Source: Rutpela maculata
Lineage: Eukaryota; Arthropoda; Insecta; Coleoptera; Cerambycidae
Assembly: GCA_936432065.2 (NCBI GenBank)
Contig: OW386285.2
Span: forward strand, 408,100,547 to 408,164,546
Reading direction: 5' to 3'
Length of the DNA stretch: 64,000 bases
The translations under genes were made by a program, and so were the position numbers. The notes beneath the pieces are model-generated. The model was not told the DNA's origin, made no database searches, and saw only the letters and a program-made list of their open reading frames with translations. Below, one piece after another: positions 1 to 14,000 of the stretch. Position 1 is the stretch's first letter; each line of letters begins with the position of its first letter.

Positions 1-705
1 TTTTCATTGGCGTGCGGTTTTAGGGGGTAAACAGGGGTCAATTTTTCGGCAAAAGGATATTAGGGCTTATTTTAGACAAATTTTTCTATCATTTTTGGAT
101 TTAGCATGTCCAAAAACCTCTTGATCCATATTCTGCATGATCTCAAAAACGGATTATGGCAGAAACGAAAAATTAATTAATTTCTTGATATATCAGTTAT
201 TAATAATGCAATTTTCTTCAAATTTGGGTGGTAATTATATGATGGAAAAATGAATTATTTGGTATAGTAAAAATTCATTTCATTCATTTTAATTTTTTGC
301 TATAACAAACCTAAAAACAAATTTTTTTTTTATAAAGAGACCAGAATTTAAAAAAGAGTTGTTTTTAGGTTTGTTATAGCAATTAAATAGAGTTATAAAA
401 AATTTAAAAAGTGTTTTTTAAGAAATTAATTAATAATTCGTTTCTGCCATAATCAATTTTTGAGATCATGAAGAATATGTATTAAGGGGTTTTTGGACAT
501 GCTGAATCCAAATATGATAGAAAAATTTGTCTAAAATAAGCCCCAATATCCTTTTGCCAAAAAACTTACCCTATTTTACCCCCTATAACCGCACGCCAAT
601 GAAGAATGAAAATTTTTACTATGCCAAATAATTCATTTTACCCACATATAATTACCACCCAAATTTGAAGAAAATCGCATTATTAATAACTCAGATATTA
701 AGGTG
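1..705. repeat. Complex inverted repeat at the left edge
   Basis: The segment around 6-175 recurs inverted at about 425-600, and about 211-292 recurs inverted at about 601-678. A tight hairpin sits at 297-320 and 359-381. The order of the blocks (A B ... A' B') is not a simple palindrome; it suggests two oppositely oriented copies of a tandemly arranged or circularly permuted unit. No coding sequence. It lies in the NOS intron upstream of exon 3807. Confidence 0.75.
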
Positions 706-1764
706 GATTTATGAAAAGCGGGACACACTGTATTTTCGAGCAATGCTTCATTTACCAGTTATATTGCAAATAAAGCGAGAATGGCAAAAAATTAACGATT
801 CTTGAATTTTAAAGTGTGTTGCCCCACCTGTTACGCGTGCGGATAGTTGGCATATGTTTCTGGATATCCCAAACTATACTAAAAAATAAAAAAAAAATGC
901 GGATAAACGACATTTCGCACGAAAAAAATCCTTCCGACTGGTCTATAATGCGACCGCAACCCAAACTAGAGAAATGAAATTTTCTTAACGTTTTCTTGCC
1001 AAGCACGACCGCCCCACTCAGGGTAGCTGATATTCTTTTCAAGCATTTTAAAATACAGGGTCGGTCTAAATAATATGACGAAAAAATACAAAATGTAGTA
1101 AGTTCGGTAAAATTAAATAAACTATTGCCAAGGGCTAAAAAATGGACCGTTACAACGTTGTGAATACGAAGAAGAAAAAATAATTTCTACGAATATTGTC
1201 AGATTGTCTAAGTTTCCTTTATATTACTTGTCAGTTCTGGTATAAAATATTCTATCAAAAAAAGCAGTCAGTAATACTTCAATATTATTTCAACCACAGT
1301 TTCTTAATTATTTTTTAGAGTGACCACCCTTTATGTTTTTCATGTTTTTCATTCTTGACAGTTATGTCTACATGCCAAATATTACTGTTTTCCGTCACAT
1401 TTTTTCCTTAATTATAATTTTTTTAGAAGCACATCCCGTATATTTTTCACTTGAAGTATATCCCAGTTCTTCGTTGACAGTAGCGTCAACTACCTACCCA
1501 ATATGATTCTTCTCCGTCGAATAGTTTTGTAGATATATCGCCAACAGATAGACAGACTGACGGAATTGAAGGACTTTAATTTTCGTAATCTGTTTAGTCT
1601 AAAACATGAAAATCCGGAGAAGTGTCGGGCAGTGATTTTTTTCACGATTACAATACTTCTCTTCGGTTTAGCGAGGGAAGTAAAAATTAAAAACTATGAT
1701 CAACTGACGGTCATTATCCAACCAATCAAAGCGGTGAAACAGCTTAGTTGACGAAATTAGTCAG
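706..1764. other. AT-rich intronic DNA, nothing recognised
   Basis: No convincing NOS exon, domain-bearing frame or clear repeat boundary was seen. A phrase like agatagacagactgacgg (1545-1563) resembles the ends of decayed retroelements, but nothing else supports that. Confidence 0.4.
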
Positions 1765-3317
1765 TTACCTAATTAAGGAGAGTTACTGTAGCGGATCTGG
1801 CGAGAAAAAGAGGAATTTTGACAACTTTTTTAAAAGAAAAATTTTGACATTTCGATTACGCGCCTTCTCTTTTATCATGTTATCAAGTTAGTTCAGCTTA
1901 ATCGCACGGGGTGGGAGAGAAATTCGCATTTAAAATTCGCAAAAACACGTTTTTCCACGATAACTTCGTTATCATTGATTTGAAAAAAAATTGATTAAAA
2001 AATTGAAGATCTCGTGGAAGCACATAATCTGGTAATTTTTTAAGTCGGACGGTAACTTTTCGTGACATTTTTTTTTTTTTAATACGCGTTTTCTTGCCTT
2101 AACACTAATATACAAAAAAGTAATTCCTTAGTTTTTTCACGAACAAAAGGAATTAGAGGAATGAGATTTTTTGAGGTAGGTGAAATAGATAAGACTTGAT
2201 GTAGCCGGAAGATGGGGGTGGTGGGCCAACTAGGGGAGAGAGGGGAGGGAGTTAAAAGAAAATTATTCCCTGTCGTGCGATTTTGAAAAACCAAAAGGCT
2301 GTTTGTTCGCTATTACCTCTAGTATTTGACTGATTAAACAAACTTGTGGAGGGGAAAAACCTTTTGCATTTTTTTTTAAATGCGTTTTTGAGTACGAAGG
2401 AAAGGGTTCAGAAAATATTTTGTTTTACAGGTAAGTGAGGATTTTTTTATCTTTAATTTAAGTAAAAATTATTGCAATCCAAGCAAGAGGAAGGTAGGCA
2501 GGGGGCATAATGCGTTTGCGGGAATAAAGCGTTAAGGAAAAGGGATAGGGACTTCGGACTTGATATTCCGCAATATCTTTTTTAAACTTATTATAAATAA
2601 TTATTGAATACCGTCACGAGTTTTTGCGGCCCATTTATCTAGTTTTAGGTGTCTATTGGATATATAAAACAGTTATTTTTCCTTTTAACTTGCTTTAATT
2701 CAAAAACGTCACCATGGATTACTCTCAAATTTTTATCGTGTTATCACTATATATTTGTTAGCAAAATGTATTAATATGTAGGTCAAATTTTAATAAGTTT
2801 AGAAGGCATTATTTTTTTCTAAGGCTCTGTCGAAAAAAATGCAAAAGGTTTTCCCCTCCACAAGTTTATTTTCTTGAAAAAAATATAAAAAATTAATTAG
2901 TCAAATACTAATTGGCCCATCACCCTTTTCTCCGGCTGCATCAATTTTTATCTATTTCACCTCCCTCAAAAAAATCTAATCCCCCTAACTTCTTTTTTTC
3001 GTGAATAATTTAAGGAATTACTTTTTTGTATATTACAGCAAAAAAACGCGTATTTAAAAAAAAATCACGAAAAATTACCATCCGATTTGAAAAAAATTTA
3101 ACCAGAATATGTTCTTCCGCGAGATCTTTAATTTTTTATCTAACTTTTTTTTCGTCAAGTCAATAACAACAAAGTTATCGTGGAAAAGCGTGTTTTTGCG
3201 AATTCTAAATGTGAATTCCTCCGCACCCTGTGTGATTAAGTGAATTGTAAAAAAAAATTAAGAAAAAGTTGGTTTCATTTCAAAACCAGATCCGCTCCGC
3301 TAAGTAGGTAATCCTTG
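1765..3317. repeat. Foldback element, about 1.55 kb
   Basis: Long imperfect inverted repeat. The left arm is about 1765-2375 and the right arm about 2835-3317. Matching ends contain agcggatct on the left and agatccgct on the right. Inner ends pair at 2345-2372 and 2837-2864. No transposase frame. MITE-like or Foldback-type element in the NOS intron. Confidence 0.8.
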
Positions 3318-3806
3318 TATGCAATGAAAATACTGGATAAATACCCTTAAAAAAGGATACTGCACCTTCATAACAAATATTTTAAATATGACCTAACACA
3401 AACAATTATCTAGAAAAACAGGCTCCTCATAAAATTTAATGGATTTAAAAACTAACCATGAATTAACTTAACAAGCATCCTGCATTGCTCGATCGAATGT
3501 GTGAAACTCAACGTACAAACTGACTATCATCTAATAATATTATTGTTAAATACTCGTAAAGACAATCAAGTGTATATCTAAGTTCTAACGAAAACATGTG
3601 TGGGAGCTAGTTGGACTAACCCTTACACGTCTCTCAAAACAGACTCGGATATTGTTTTACCGCGCCAATATTAACGAATTCAGCATCGCAAGGGATCCAT
3701 TTGATACATTAAAATATTCATCGTCTATTACGCTATAGTTATGTGACAATAATATCTTTCTATTTGCCTCTCTTTCGATGCCTCCCTCGGTGAACGTTGT
3801 CTACAG

Positions 3807-3956
3807 TATGGCCTCATCGAAGTCATTTATTAAGGCCAACAGCCAAAGCGAAATATCTACAGTTACCAAAAAGTTAGACAGGCTGAATTCTCTGAGGGGG
3901 TCGGTCTTGAGTGAGCCCCTAATCGAAGACACTTTCGGACCTCTCAGTAACGTTAG
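3807..3956 (+). CDS. Nos: NOS exon: autoregulatory insert of the FMN module
   Basis: The exon encodes SMASSKSFIKANSQ, then a basic stretch and a segment ending EDTFGPLSNVR. In known NOS proteins this is the loop inside the FMN-binding module that slows electron transfer until calmodulin binds, followed by the conserved FGPLSNV strand. The acceptor is placed at tctacag before 3807, behind a pyrimidine-rich tract. The open frame continues upstream to 3778, so the exact start is less sure than the end. The donor is AG|gtgagg at 3957. The last codon is split 2+1 with the next exon. Confidence 0.88.
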
Positions 3957-5040
3957 GTGAGGAAGCACGGGATATGTTTTGTTTTTGCATGACAGCACGT
4001 AAAAACTAGTAGACGTAGTTAGATAAAGTGTTTGCATTTTAATCCAAGCACGTTAGCTAAATTCAAGAAGAATATGCGAACATTGCTCTTCACAGTCATA
4101 AAGTGTTGAATTATTTTGGAGTACCTACTGTAATGTTTGTGAGGTTGTATTCCACTTTTTTCTCGGGTTTAAAAATTATTCACAATGATAGAAACAAAAT
4201 AACGCAATTTTTTATGCATTTTAGTAATATCTTGAAAGCTAGGCGAGATAGGGCAATAAAGAGATAAAAATCAAGAGGATCGACGAAGCCTACATTTAGA
4301 ATAATGATAACCCTAATTTGGCCAAGTTATATCAAACAGTGGAAAAGTTATTATTGAGAATCCGATTTCCCAGCCTGTATTCAGGGATTAGTATCTCAGT
4401 ATGGCATCCTATCGAAAGAAGTTATATCTCCCGAGAAATTGCTCACATGTTCTAGGATACTCTGTATAAATAAAAAAAATCTACTTTTTTGTGTTGTCAT
4501 AGTTTTGTGGTTTCCTGGTCCAAAATATCATCTGAGACAATATTCATGATATGATTCTTGTTTATAACGAAATTTTCGACAAAGAGCATATTCACCATTT
4601 TATAGAATAAATGCTAATTTTTACCCTTCCCACCCATAAAACCTACCAGAAAAAATTTGATTCCAACGGTATACCGCAATTCATTGTTTTCTGTTTACAC
4701 TCCGTCAAAAAAGAGCCCGGTTAATAACTGAGTTAACAAATTCTCTGAAACAATTGGTGAGGAAATTCCAACTGGTTCCAGTAGCTGCTCATTTTTCTTT
4801 AAGTACGAAATTATGATATATTATGGCCCGCCCAAGAAAAGCGTCTTTTACTGAAAAAAATAATTTTTCATTAAAATTTGAGGGTTTTTATGTACAAGCA
4901 CGTTTACTTATATCATATTATGACATATGGAGTACATATTTAAAATTACTTCTTAGTTTTATAATTTTCTTATTTGTTAAATGTTATAATCAATCGAAGA
5001 AGACTAAAACTATATTATTCAGGTTGCATAAGTAAGTAAG

Positions 5041-5075
<35 letters not shown>

Positions 5076-8000
5076 GTAAGTAAATAAATAAGTAAAAATT
5101 GTGTTTAATATTTTTCCAGTTGATATGTTATTCCCATTAAACGACGAATCCAATCAATATCACATTTCTTCTTTTCAAGTGTTTTTAACAGTTTTTGAAT
5201 AAACGGTTTATTAACAATTAAAATTAAAGTACAACATAAAGAGTCATATGAATTAAATAAATATACATATTTTAGATAAAAATCCTCAAAGTGTAATGCA
5301 AACGTTTTTTTTTTTTGTAAAATACTCATTTCTTGCCTGAAGCTCAATATATGATGACTGCGTTTAAATAAAAAAATTATCAGCGTTTCAAAAAAAAAAT
5401 AAGGATCTTTTTGGTAACTTTGGTCGCAAACAAGATTCTAATCACAAATATTGTCTCAGATAATATCTATGATCTGACAACCTCAAAAAACTATGAAAAC
5501 ACAAAGAAATCAGGGTTTGCCTGTAGTTTTAAATCAATCGATATTTTTTTACCACTTTTAGGTTAATTATTAAAAATTAAAAATCAGCAAATCTAATGAG
5601 AAAAGAAACGCAATGGGCTAGTTAGTAGACAATACCAAAAACGACAATATTAATTATATAGTATTATTAGTCCAGTCAATGAATATGCATGGAATATACA
5701 AGACTTTTTGACTTCAGAACTTTGTTAGGAGTAGTTAGTAGGTAAACATACTAAAAGTGCCCGCCCCTGGGTGGTGAGCTTACGGAGGGAGGGAGGGGGA
5801 AGGTACCATTTTTGGATTTTTCGATTATATCTCGGAAATGGTGGATTCTAGAAAAATATGCTAATTATATTTCCTACAAAATTGTTTTCATACATATTTG
5901 TCGAATTTCCAACGGTTTTCGAGATATACATTATTGAAAATCGATAATTTTCGAAAAAATTATTTTTTAAGTGTATATCAAATTGAAGGAAATTTAATGC
6001 TCTACAATTTCGTTTATGACAATTTTTCTGAGAAACGATCGTGGGAGGCACTGGAAGAAAATGTTTGACAAAAAGAATTAGGTAAAAATGATTTTTTCGG
6101 AAAGTATCGATTTTCAATAACGTATATCTCGAAAACCGTTGGAAATTCGACAAATATGTATGGAAACAATTTTATAGGAAATTTAATTAGCTTTCATTTT
6201 TATTTAGAACATATTTTTTCTAGAGTCCACCGTTTCCGAGATATAATCGAAAAACCCAAAAATGGGACCTTCCCCCCCTCCTCCCACCGTAAGCTCACCT
6301 CCCAGGGGCGGGGACTTTTAGTATGTTTACCTGCTAATCACTCCTAACGAAGTCCTGAAGTCAAAAAGTCTCGCATATTCCATGTACTCTACACGCTTCT
6401 TTTGAGCGCTCATTGACTGGATTATATAGTATGACTCTGCAAAATGCTATATATATAATTTCAAGATCATTTTACCGACTATTATTGGTTTTATTGTAAA
6501 ATGAATATGCTTAGAATCAGAGTGGATTTAAAATAAGGTAGTTTTCTCGATATCTCGTAACGTAATAGCGTAATAACCCTGAAACAGGGGCATTTTACAT
6601 TTGACAGTAACTAGCTACATTGCCACATTTTTAAAAAAGAATGTGCACTACTGCTCTGTCTGAAAAAATCTTAATATTAATTTTTAACACTGTTTCAAAT
6701 ACCCAGCAAGTAAATATTATATATATATTTTTAAGGCTGATTGATAACTTGCTAATACCGAATTGTAATATTACAGAGGATTCCGTATAGCAGTGCAGAA
6801 TATCTTACATTATTTATCGAAATATGGCAACGTAGCACTCGTTTCTCTGTTCAAGCACAAATTAGAATCTGGTGATTACGCTATTACGTCATAGCCAATA
6901 GAATAGCCCGAAAATTGATGGCAATATCTAACCGTTTAAACACATTTTAAATTTCATGATTTTTTTTTACTATAAGGCATTATTTAAAAAATATGTGTAG
7001 ATATTAATAAAATTATTTAAAAAAAATTGTATACTTGCCCATTGTACCTGCATAAAATAGTTACATTATATATTGCAAATACACTCAAAGAAAATGATAG
7101 GTAAATTCAACCAAAAAGAGCATATGAAATCGCGCCTATCTAGTTTCATAGTTAAATCAATCAGAAAAGAATAGTCATACGACTTTATTTGTTTTCGTAA
7201 ACAAATAGTAGTTTAATAATCATATCTTCTTGTAACAAATTAAATAGTACAATGACATTTTTTTATGTTCACTAACCATTTTCAATTTGGTCTAAAATTA
7301 AATAGTACAACGACTTTGTTTTTTGTTCACCAACTAATTTTTAGGTTGATCTACACTTTATTGTATGATGAAGTTTTTTTTGGTTAGCCAAAATCTCAGT
7401 ATTGAGACATCAGACCACCCAAACCAAAGATTAGAGATCGTTTATAAGATCCATCCAAATATATCGATGATCCCCTGAGAGAATTTGAACATTGCAATCA
7501 TGTTATTAATTTTCTATAAATTCATAAGAGTATAAGATAATGCATGATTGATTATTGTCAGTGATTTGTATGTGGCGTCATCTGGGAATAATTTCTGTAA
7601 TAGACTACGTGGTAAGCAAGCAAATTTTATGGTAATTCTTTTAGAACTTCTAGAAGACGACAATAATATTAGTTTGTCTACCAAGTACAATAATACAGCG
7701 AACTAATACTGGGTTAGAATTACAATTCGATAATAGTTAAAAATAAAATATACTATTATCTAGTTTAATTTGACAGAATTCAACAAAATAATAGTCAGAC
7801 GAACAAAATAATAGTCTTATTCATCTATTTTTTAAGTTAATGTTTGTTTTGTTGTACGACAACTTTTTATTAATTAAAATAACAATCACCTCTTGTTTAA
7901 AAATACCATCAATATAGTTTGGTTTAACAAAATTAACGATATTGTTAGTTAACCATTTTTTTTTTGTTGAATTTACCCATCATACTATTTCTTTGAGTGT

Positions 8001-11000
8001 AAGATAAGTAAAAAAAATTAAAAGAACTATTGACGAATGTTTCATATTTCATGCGACTGTAATGGGCTTCTAGTATAAGGAAAATAAAAAATTACAATTT
8101 TATGAGAATACGTCAGGAAAGCAAATAAATTTACAAAATTGAGATTTTTTTATATAAAAAAAATGTGCTTTTTTAATCGTGATTTTTTGAAACAACAGAA
8201 AGTGATTTTTTCTATTTAAATAGCAACAAAAGCAAAAATACGGTTTAAGAAATCGGTTGTGTCGTGATAATTTTTTTTCACAGTCCCCAAATGACGTGTG
8301 CTGTTTTCATATCTTTAATTGTATTTTATAAGATCGGCAAAAATCCTAAGTTACTATCGAGAACACGACGAAAAATGAGCAAAATCCCATTTTAGAGTCT
8401 TTATTTTATAGAATTTTGTATCCTACCAAAATAACACGTATAGTGTTTTAGCCCCGCTTAGTTTTCAAGACAATTTTTAAACGTGGAAAAGGGGCGGGAT
8501 ACTTACCTCACAATAAATATGGTACTCTAAAACAACTCACGACGACCTGTGAGGTAAAATGTCAGACACAATTAAATATTTTATATGCTTGCCCTCTTTG
8601 GTAAAATAAGATACATACCTAGTTTGTTTATAATAGTATATTGTGCGACGATCATTTAATGATGGCTATTAAGACACGAGTATGAGAATTATGACATGGG
8701 CCGTAGGCGAATGTCACAATGAATGCGAGTGTCTTAATAACCATTAAATTAAACTTAGGAAATATTATAGATTATTATTTCAATTTAACTTTCACTATCA
8801 CACGTGTTAATTGATTTTAATTGCAAGACGCACAAAGTTTCAAAATTTGCTAGGTAAACAGTGAGTATGACTTGTCAAAATTGATAAATTTTAGATCTGA
8901 CACAATATTGCTGTGTGTCGTGTTTCTATTGGTTATAAACTTGTATCTTAATGGAAAATTTGTATCTTAATGAATCTCTTTAAAATACAGGTAGGGAATA
9001 TTTTAATAAACGAATTAAAGTATGAGAGTAGAAAAAAGTTACTACGATATCGACAAATGGCTAAGTTACTGCAAATAGACACACACCTTTCTATGATGTT
9101 TATCTTTACTTAATATTTTGTGGTCCGGTTGTTTAGCCGTTAGAACCCTGCCATTGGGTAGTGAAACAAAAAACTCTAGAATCTTATTTCATAAAATAGT
9201 TTATGACTGTACAAAATGAGAAGATTTAAATTATTAAATATATGAGCGTTTAGAACAGCATTTAGAAATTACCAACAGCCAAAGACAGTTGTTTTTCCCT
9301 TGCAGTTCTTAAACGCCTATTGTTGTTCAAAAACTAAATGTTTTCCTGTTCTGGTTCTTTTTTGATTCAATTAGTCTCAATTAATCTTATTTTAATGTGT
9401 TAGTTGCCTCTCAACTAAACTGTTTAATTTAATAATATTTAAGATTTTAAAGGATTGTCACGACACTGATATGGAAACAACAATAACACAGGTTTGCAAA
9501 AAACGATCGGATCCTAAAGTTTCCCATTTTTTGAAGTATTTCGACACACTGAAGCCAATTTTGAGCACAAAAAAAACTTCTATCGTGTCAGTTTCCCTCT
9601 ACCAAAAAAGGTCTTGTTCTAAGGTTCTGATCTAACTTTTTTAAAGTATTTTGACGCGCTGAAGCACCTCTCAGCAGGCCATGGAATGAAAATGAGGGTC
9701 AGGGGAAAGACATCCCAAAAACATTTTTGATGAGCGGGGGGAGAAATCTGAAAAAAAAAATTAAAATATGCCAAGACAAAATTATCAAATCAACATTTCA
9801 AAACCGTGGCCCCCAAACAAGCTCGGGCCCCTCAACACGAACCCGGGCCTGGAGGAAATCACCCCCTCTTGAACGATTCTACCTCCGGTAATGTCGATCA
9901 TTATATACTCTAACTTTACAAAAGAAAAAAAAATAATTGTCTATGAACTGTTGATATATGATGTAAAATCTCATTTTAGGGAATAAAAGGGGGTGGAAGA
10001 GGGAAACAGGCACGATAGAAAATTTTTAATTGGCTCCAGCGCATCAAAATACTTCACTTAGGAAGAAGACTTATTTTTTATAGTCCTGTGATAAATTCAT
10101 CGATTTCACATCGAAAAAATGATTTTCTGTACATATCGGATTATTCTCCATATCTATACGTACACACCTCCACATTCGGAGTTGTCCGATGGTGATACAT
10201 TTGAAGATTAAACTTCCTTGGAATTTATATTTTCACTTGCACTGCACTGCATGTTCTAAACTTACATAAATCCGCACCATTTGAATTAGTTTCTCCTGCA
10301 CACTAATATCCCTGAAATGCATGTTTGGGCATGGTGAATTGACAATAGATGGAAATGTCGCATAGCTCAAATAAAAAATCATAGTCTTTATATGCTTTAT
10401 TATTTGCAATACAGGTTTGCCGTTTTTGCTCTTGGATCAAGCGCTTATCCCAATTTTTGCGCTTTTGGGAAATACGTGGATAACCTGCTAGGAGAACTAG
10501 GAGGGGAGCGATTGATGAAACTGGCAACAGGTGATGAAATGTGTGGACAGGATCAAGCCTTCAGGAAGTGGGCTCCACAAATTTTCCAGGTATTTACATA
10601 AGAAATGGTAATAGTTACTCGAGTAAAACGATTTGGGAAAACAACTCCATCCCCAAATTAGGGTTGAAAGTGACTAGAAACTGTCATTTTGAGTAAACTA
10701 TTAATTTAAGTAAAAAGTATCAAGAGAGCAAATTTGAATTATATCAAATTTTATTTTGTTTAAAGGCAACATTTGGATCAAAATTGATCGAGATGGAATT
10801 TAAAAAAGAAACTCACGCTTTTCACCCTTTTTCAATAGTTCAATTTTCACGCGCGTTTTCTTATAATATACTCGATAACTAAATGTCCTACAAACAGTGT
10901 TAACTAATGCATTTAAAACTCTTTCAATTTTCTGCAATTTGTTTTTTTGTTTATCCCCTGAGAAGAAAATCCCTTCAGGATCACATAGTATACTTCATAA

Positions 11001-14000
11001 CAATATATTAATATCAATTTCTTACTCATTACAAATATATTTTTTTAATTTTAATTGCTATAATATATAATAAAGATAAGTAAATGCGACTGGTTTTACT
11101 TGAAAGATAATTTAATAAGTTAATTCCAAATATAAATTTGCAAAATTTCACTTATATAAAGGTGATTGTTTTTAACAAACAAAATGAAAACCGATGTTTT
11201 TAGGTTATGAATTATTTTCAATGAAAATAATATATTCTACCTGATTAATATTGACCAATTTTGGTCAGAAAGGGATAAACAAAAAAATATATTGCAAAAA
11301 ATTTAAGAGACTTTAAGAGGCTCCTACATACTTATGTACAGCTTTTGTAGAACGCTTAGTTTTTAAGTGAAACATTTTTCGTGAATGTACACTGAATTAT
11401 TAAATTGGGATGAAAAAAGTAATTTGTAAAAAATTCCATGTCGGCTAATTTTCATCCAAATAAGACGAAGTTAGTCTAAATATGAAATACAATTTGATAA
11501 ACTTCAAATTTTCACTATTGATATCACAGCCCCACAAAAAAAAATAAAAGTTCAAAGCAGCAAACCAGACCCATGTATCCCTATGTATTTTCGGTCACTG
11601 AATCCGAATCCGGGGTAAAAAAAATCGTACACCCCCAAAATCATTAGCTAGAGCCAAAAAACACCCCTGAAATGGGATAAAAAGATTAAGCTACCAGAAT
11701 AGTTGTTACTTCTTAATCAATCGAATTATACAAATTAAGGTTAAACAGCAGTGTACATACAATAGATATGAAACACACCCCCAGGGAGGGGCGAAAACTA
11801 GCCCCCCATATATAAAAAAATCGATCCAAAACAGCAATGACTGCTGAAAAAGCTCGAAATGTCTAAGTTTTGTTAAAGTGTTAAGAAACTACATCAGATC
11901 CGACGTAATGTTCATAAACTGCCCCTATAGGGTTGAGAACAACCACCTTTAAGTTCAAACAACACGAGAAAAACAAGAAAAAATGTAAAATCCAACAGGA
12001 TTTCTATTTTCATGGATGCTATGATTGGCTGAAATTGCGTAGTACTCTAAATTAGAACCAGAAACTTACGTACCATCAACATCCTACACTGTCAACCCTC
12101 AGAGGGTGTGAAAACTACCCCCTATGCAAGATTTAACTATAAAAAGTTACAGTGACTTCTATAAAAATTCGAAACACCTGCGTTGTGTGGAAGAGGGAAG
12201 AAACTAGACTATGTTCGACGATGTGCTTGAAAACCACCCCCACGGGGTTGCGAGATACTACCCCCATATCTGTAGGATGCTGGAAAAACAGAGAGAAACT
12301 AACCGGATTTACATTTTTATGGATGCCAATCACTTAGAGTTTGAAACTCATGTCCTATAAATGTTATTAAGTAACACCCCCAGAAAGGATGTAAACTACC
12401 GTAATTCAAGATGTAACGAAAAAGCTATACTGTTGCTTATTCGTTTCATTTCCATAGTTTTTTTTTAAAGGGGTGGCGTCTCTCAACCCCGTGGGGGTGG
12501 TTTTCGAGCATAGCGTCGAACACAGTCTAGTTTCTTCTCTCTTCCACACAACGCAGGTGTTTCGATTTTTTATAAAAGTCACTTTTTATAGTTAAACCTT
12601 ACATAGGGGGTAGTTTTCACACCCTCTGAGGGTTTACACTGTAGAATGTTGATGGTACGTAAGTTTCTAATTCTATTTTAGAGTACTACACAATTTCAGC
12701 CAATCATAGCATCCATGAAAATAGAAATCCTGTTGCATTTTACGTCTTTTCTTGTTTTTCTCCTGTCCTTTAAACTTGGGAGGTGGCTGTTCTCAACTTT
12801 ATAGGGACAGTTTATGAAGATTACGTCGGACCTGATGCAGCTTCTTATCATTTTAACAAAACTTAGACATTTTGAGCTTTTTCAGCAGTCATTGCTGTTT
12901 TGGATCAATTTTTTTTATATATGGGGGCTAGTTTTCGCCTCTCCCTGGGGGTGTGTTTCATATATATTGTATGTACGCTGCTGTTTAACCTTGATTTGTA
13001 TAATTCGATTGATTAAGATGTAACAACTATTCTCGTAGCTTAATATCCTTTTTACCACGTTTCAGGGGTGTTTTTTGGCTCCAATACTTTTCGAGATATT
13101 CGTAAATATTCTTGCTCGAACTTTTTGCATGTCGAATAGTACCTTATTTGTAGATTATTTAAGCAATACAACCTTACACTCGAACTATTTCCTAATTAAT
13201 TCCTTTCTTTTTAGTTGGCCTGTGAAACATTCTGTCTTGACGATGACGATACATTATTAGAAGCCACCATCACGTTACAAAGTGAATCTCTAACAGCACA
13301 GACTGTTAGATTTGTGGAATCGAAACCTGACAACATATCTGTAGCTCTAGCAAGATGTCACAATAAAAAGGTATGTGAGCTAATGAATCCATGTAATATT
13401 TTTTGGAAATATCGTCAATTACCTACCAAATATTATTTTTTACGACAAATAGCTTTTTAGATTTTGCGTTAACAAACGGGCACACAAACAGATGACAGGT
13501 TGACAGACAGACAGACTTTATTTTCACAATCCACATAATCTGAAACGTGAACATTTTTAAAAATCTCGGAGAATGATTTTTTCGCGAATATATTTCCCTT
13601 CGTTAAACGTAGCAAGTGAAAAGCTATTTTTGCTCTCTTTTGATTGATTTATTGATTCACCAGCGTGCGGTAGCATTGCTGCCACTCCCAGATATACAGC
13701 TGGGCCTGCTACGTCCACGCTGGGTTGGACTAAGGTCATGCTTGTTGCCAGCAGCGAGTGCCACATGGCGCATGGGATGTGGGATGGGAGGTGTAGGTAT
13801 GTGTGAGATGCGTTACCGCATTGTGTCGTGAGGGAGAGTTTAAGCTCCCTTTTTGTGTTTTTGGTTCTGGACTTCTGCCTATTCTGAGTCTTCTTATGGT
13901 AGAGTACATATCGTTGCGATTTCTTTGTGGTGTTCATTTTTTGATCTTGATCCTCTCAGTTGTTGTTCTCCGCTGTAGCATAGTCTCCCTGTCTTTGGTT

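Larger units (their letters stand above)
3957..10414 (+). other. Nos: NOS intron of 6.5 kb built largely of inverted repeats
   Basis: Lies between NOS exons 3807-3956 and 10415-10589. It contains, in order, inverted-repeat elements at 4490-5512, 5655-6432, 7082-7999, 8654-8749 and 9530-10060. The segments between them (3957-4489, 6433-7081, 8001-8653, 8750-9529, 10061-10414) are AT-rich with no gene. A weak inverted pair joins 6553-6580 to 6867-6895. Confidence 0.8.

Noticed and set aside
5031..5096. CRISPR-like or regulated repeat array
   Set aside because: Simple TAAA microsatellite with no spacers; CRISPR arrays are not expected in this eukaryotic sequence.
4823..5347. Two opposite-strand frames of 70 and 80 codons that resemble each other
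   Set aside because: They are the two arms of one inverted repeat, so the similarity is structural and does not indicate a gene pair.
12133..12337. Overlapping frames near the NOS exons
   Set aside because: Inside the 1.43-kb foldback element; the sequence shows no NOS similarity.
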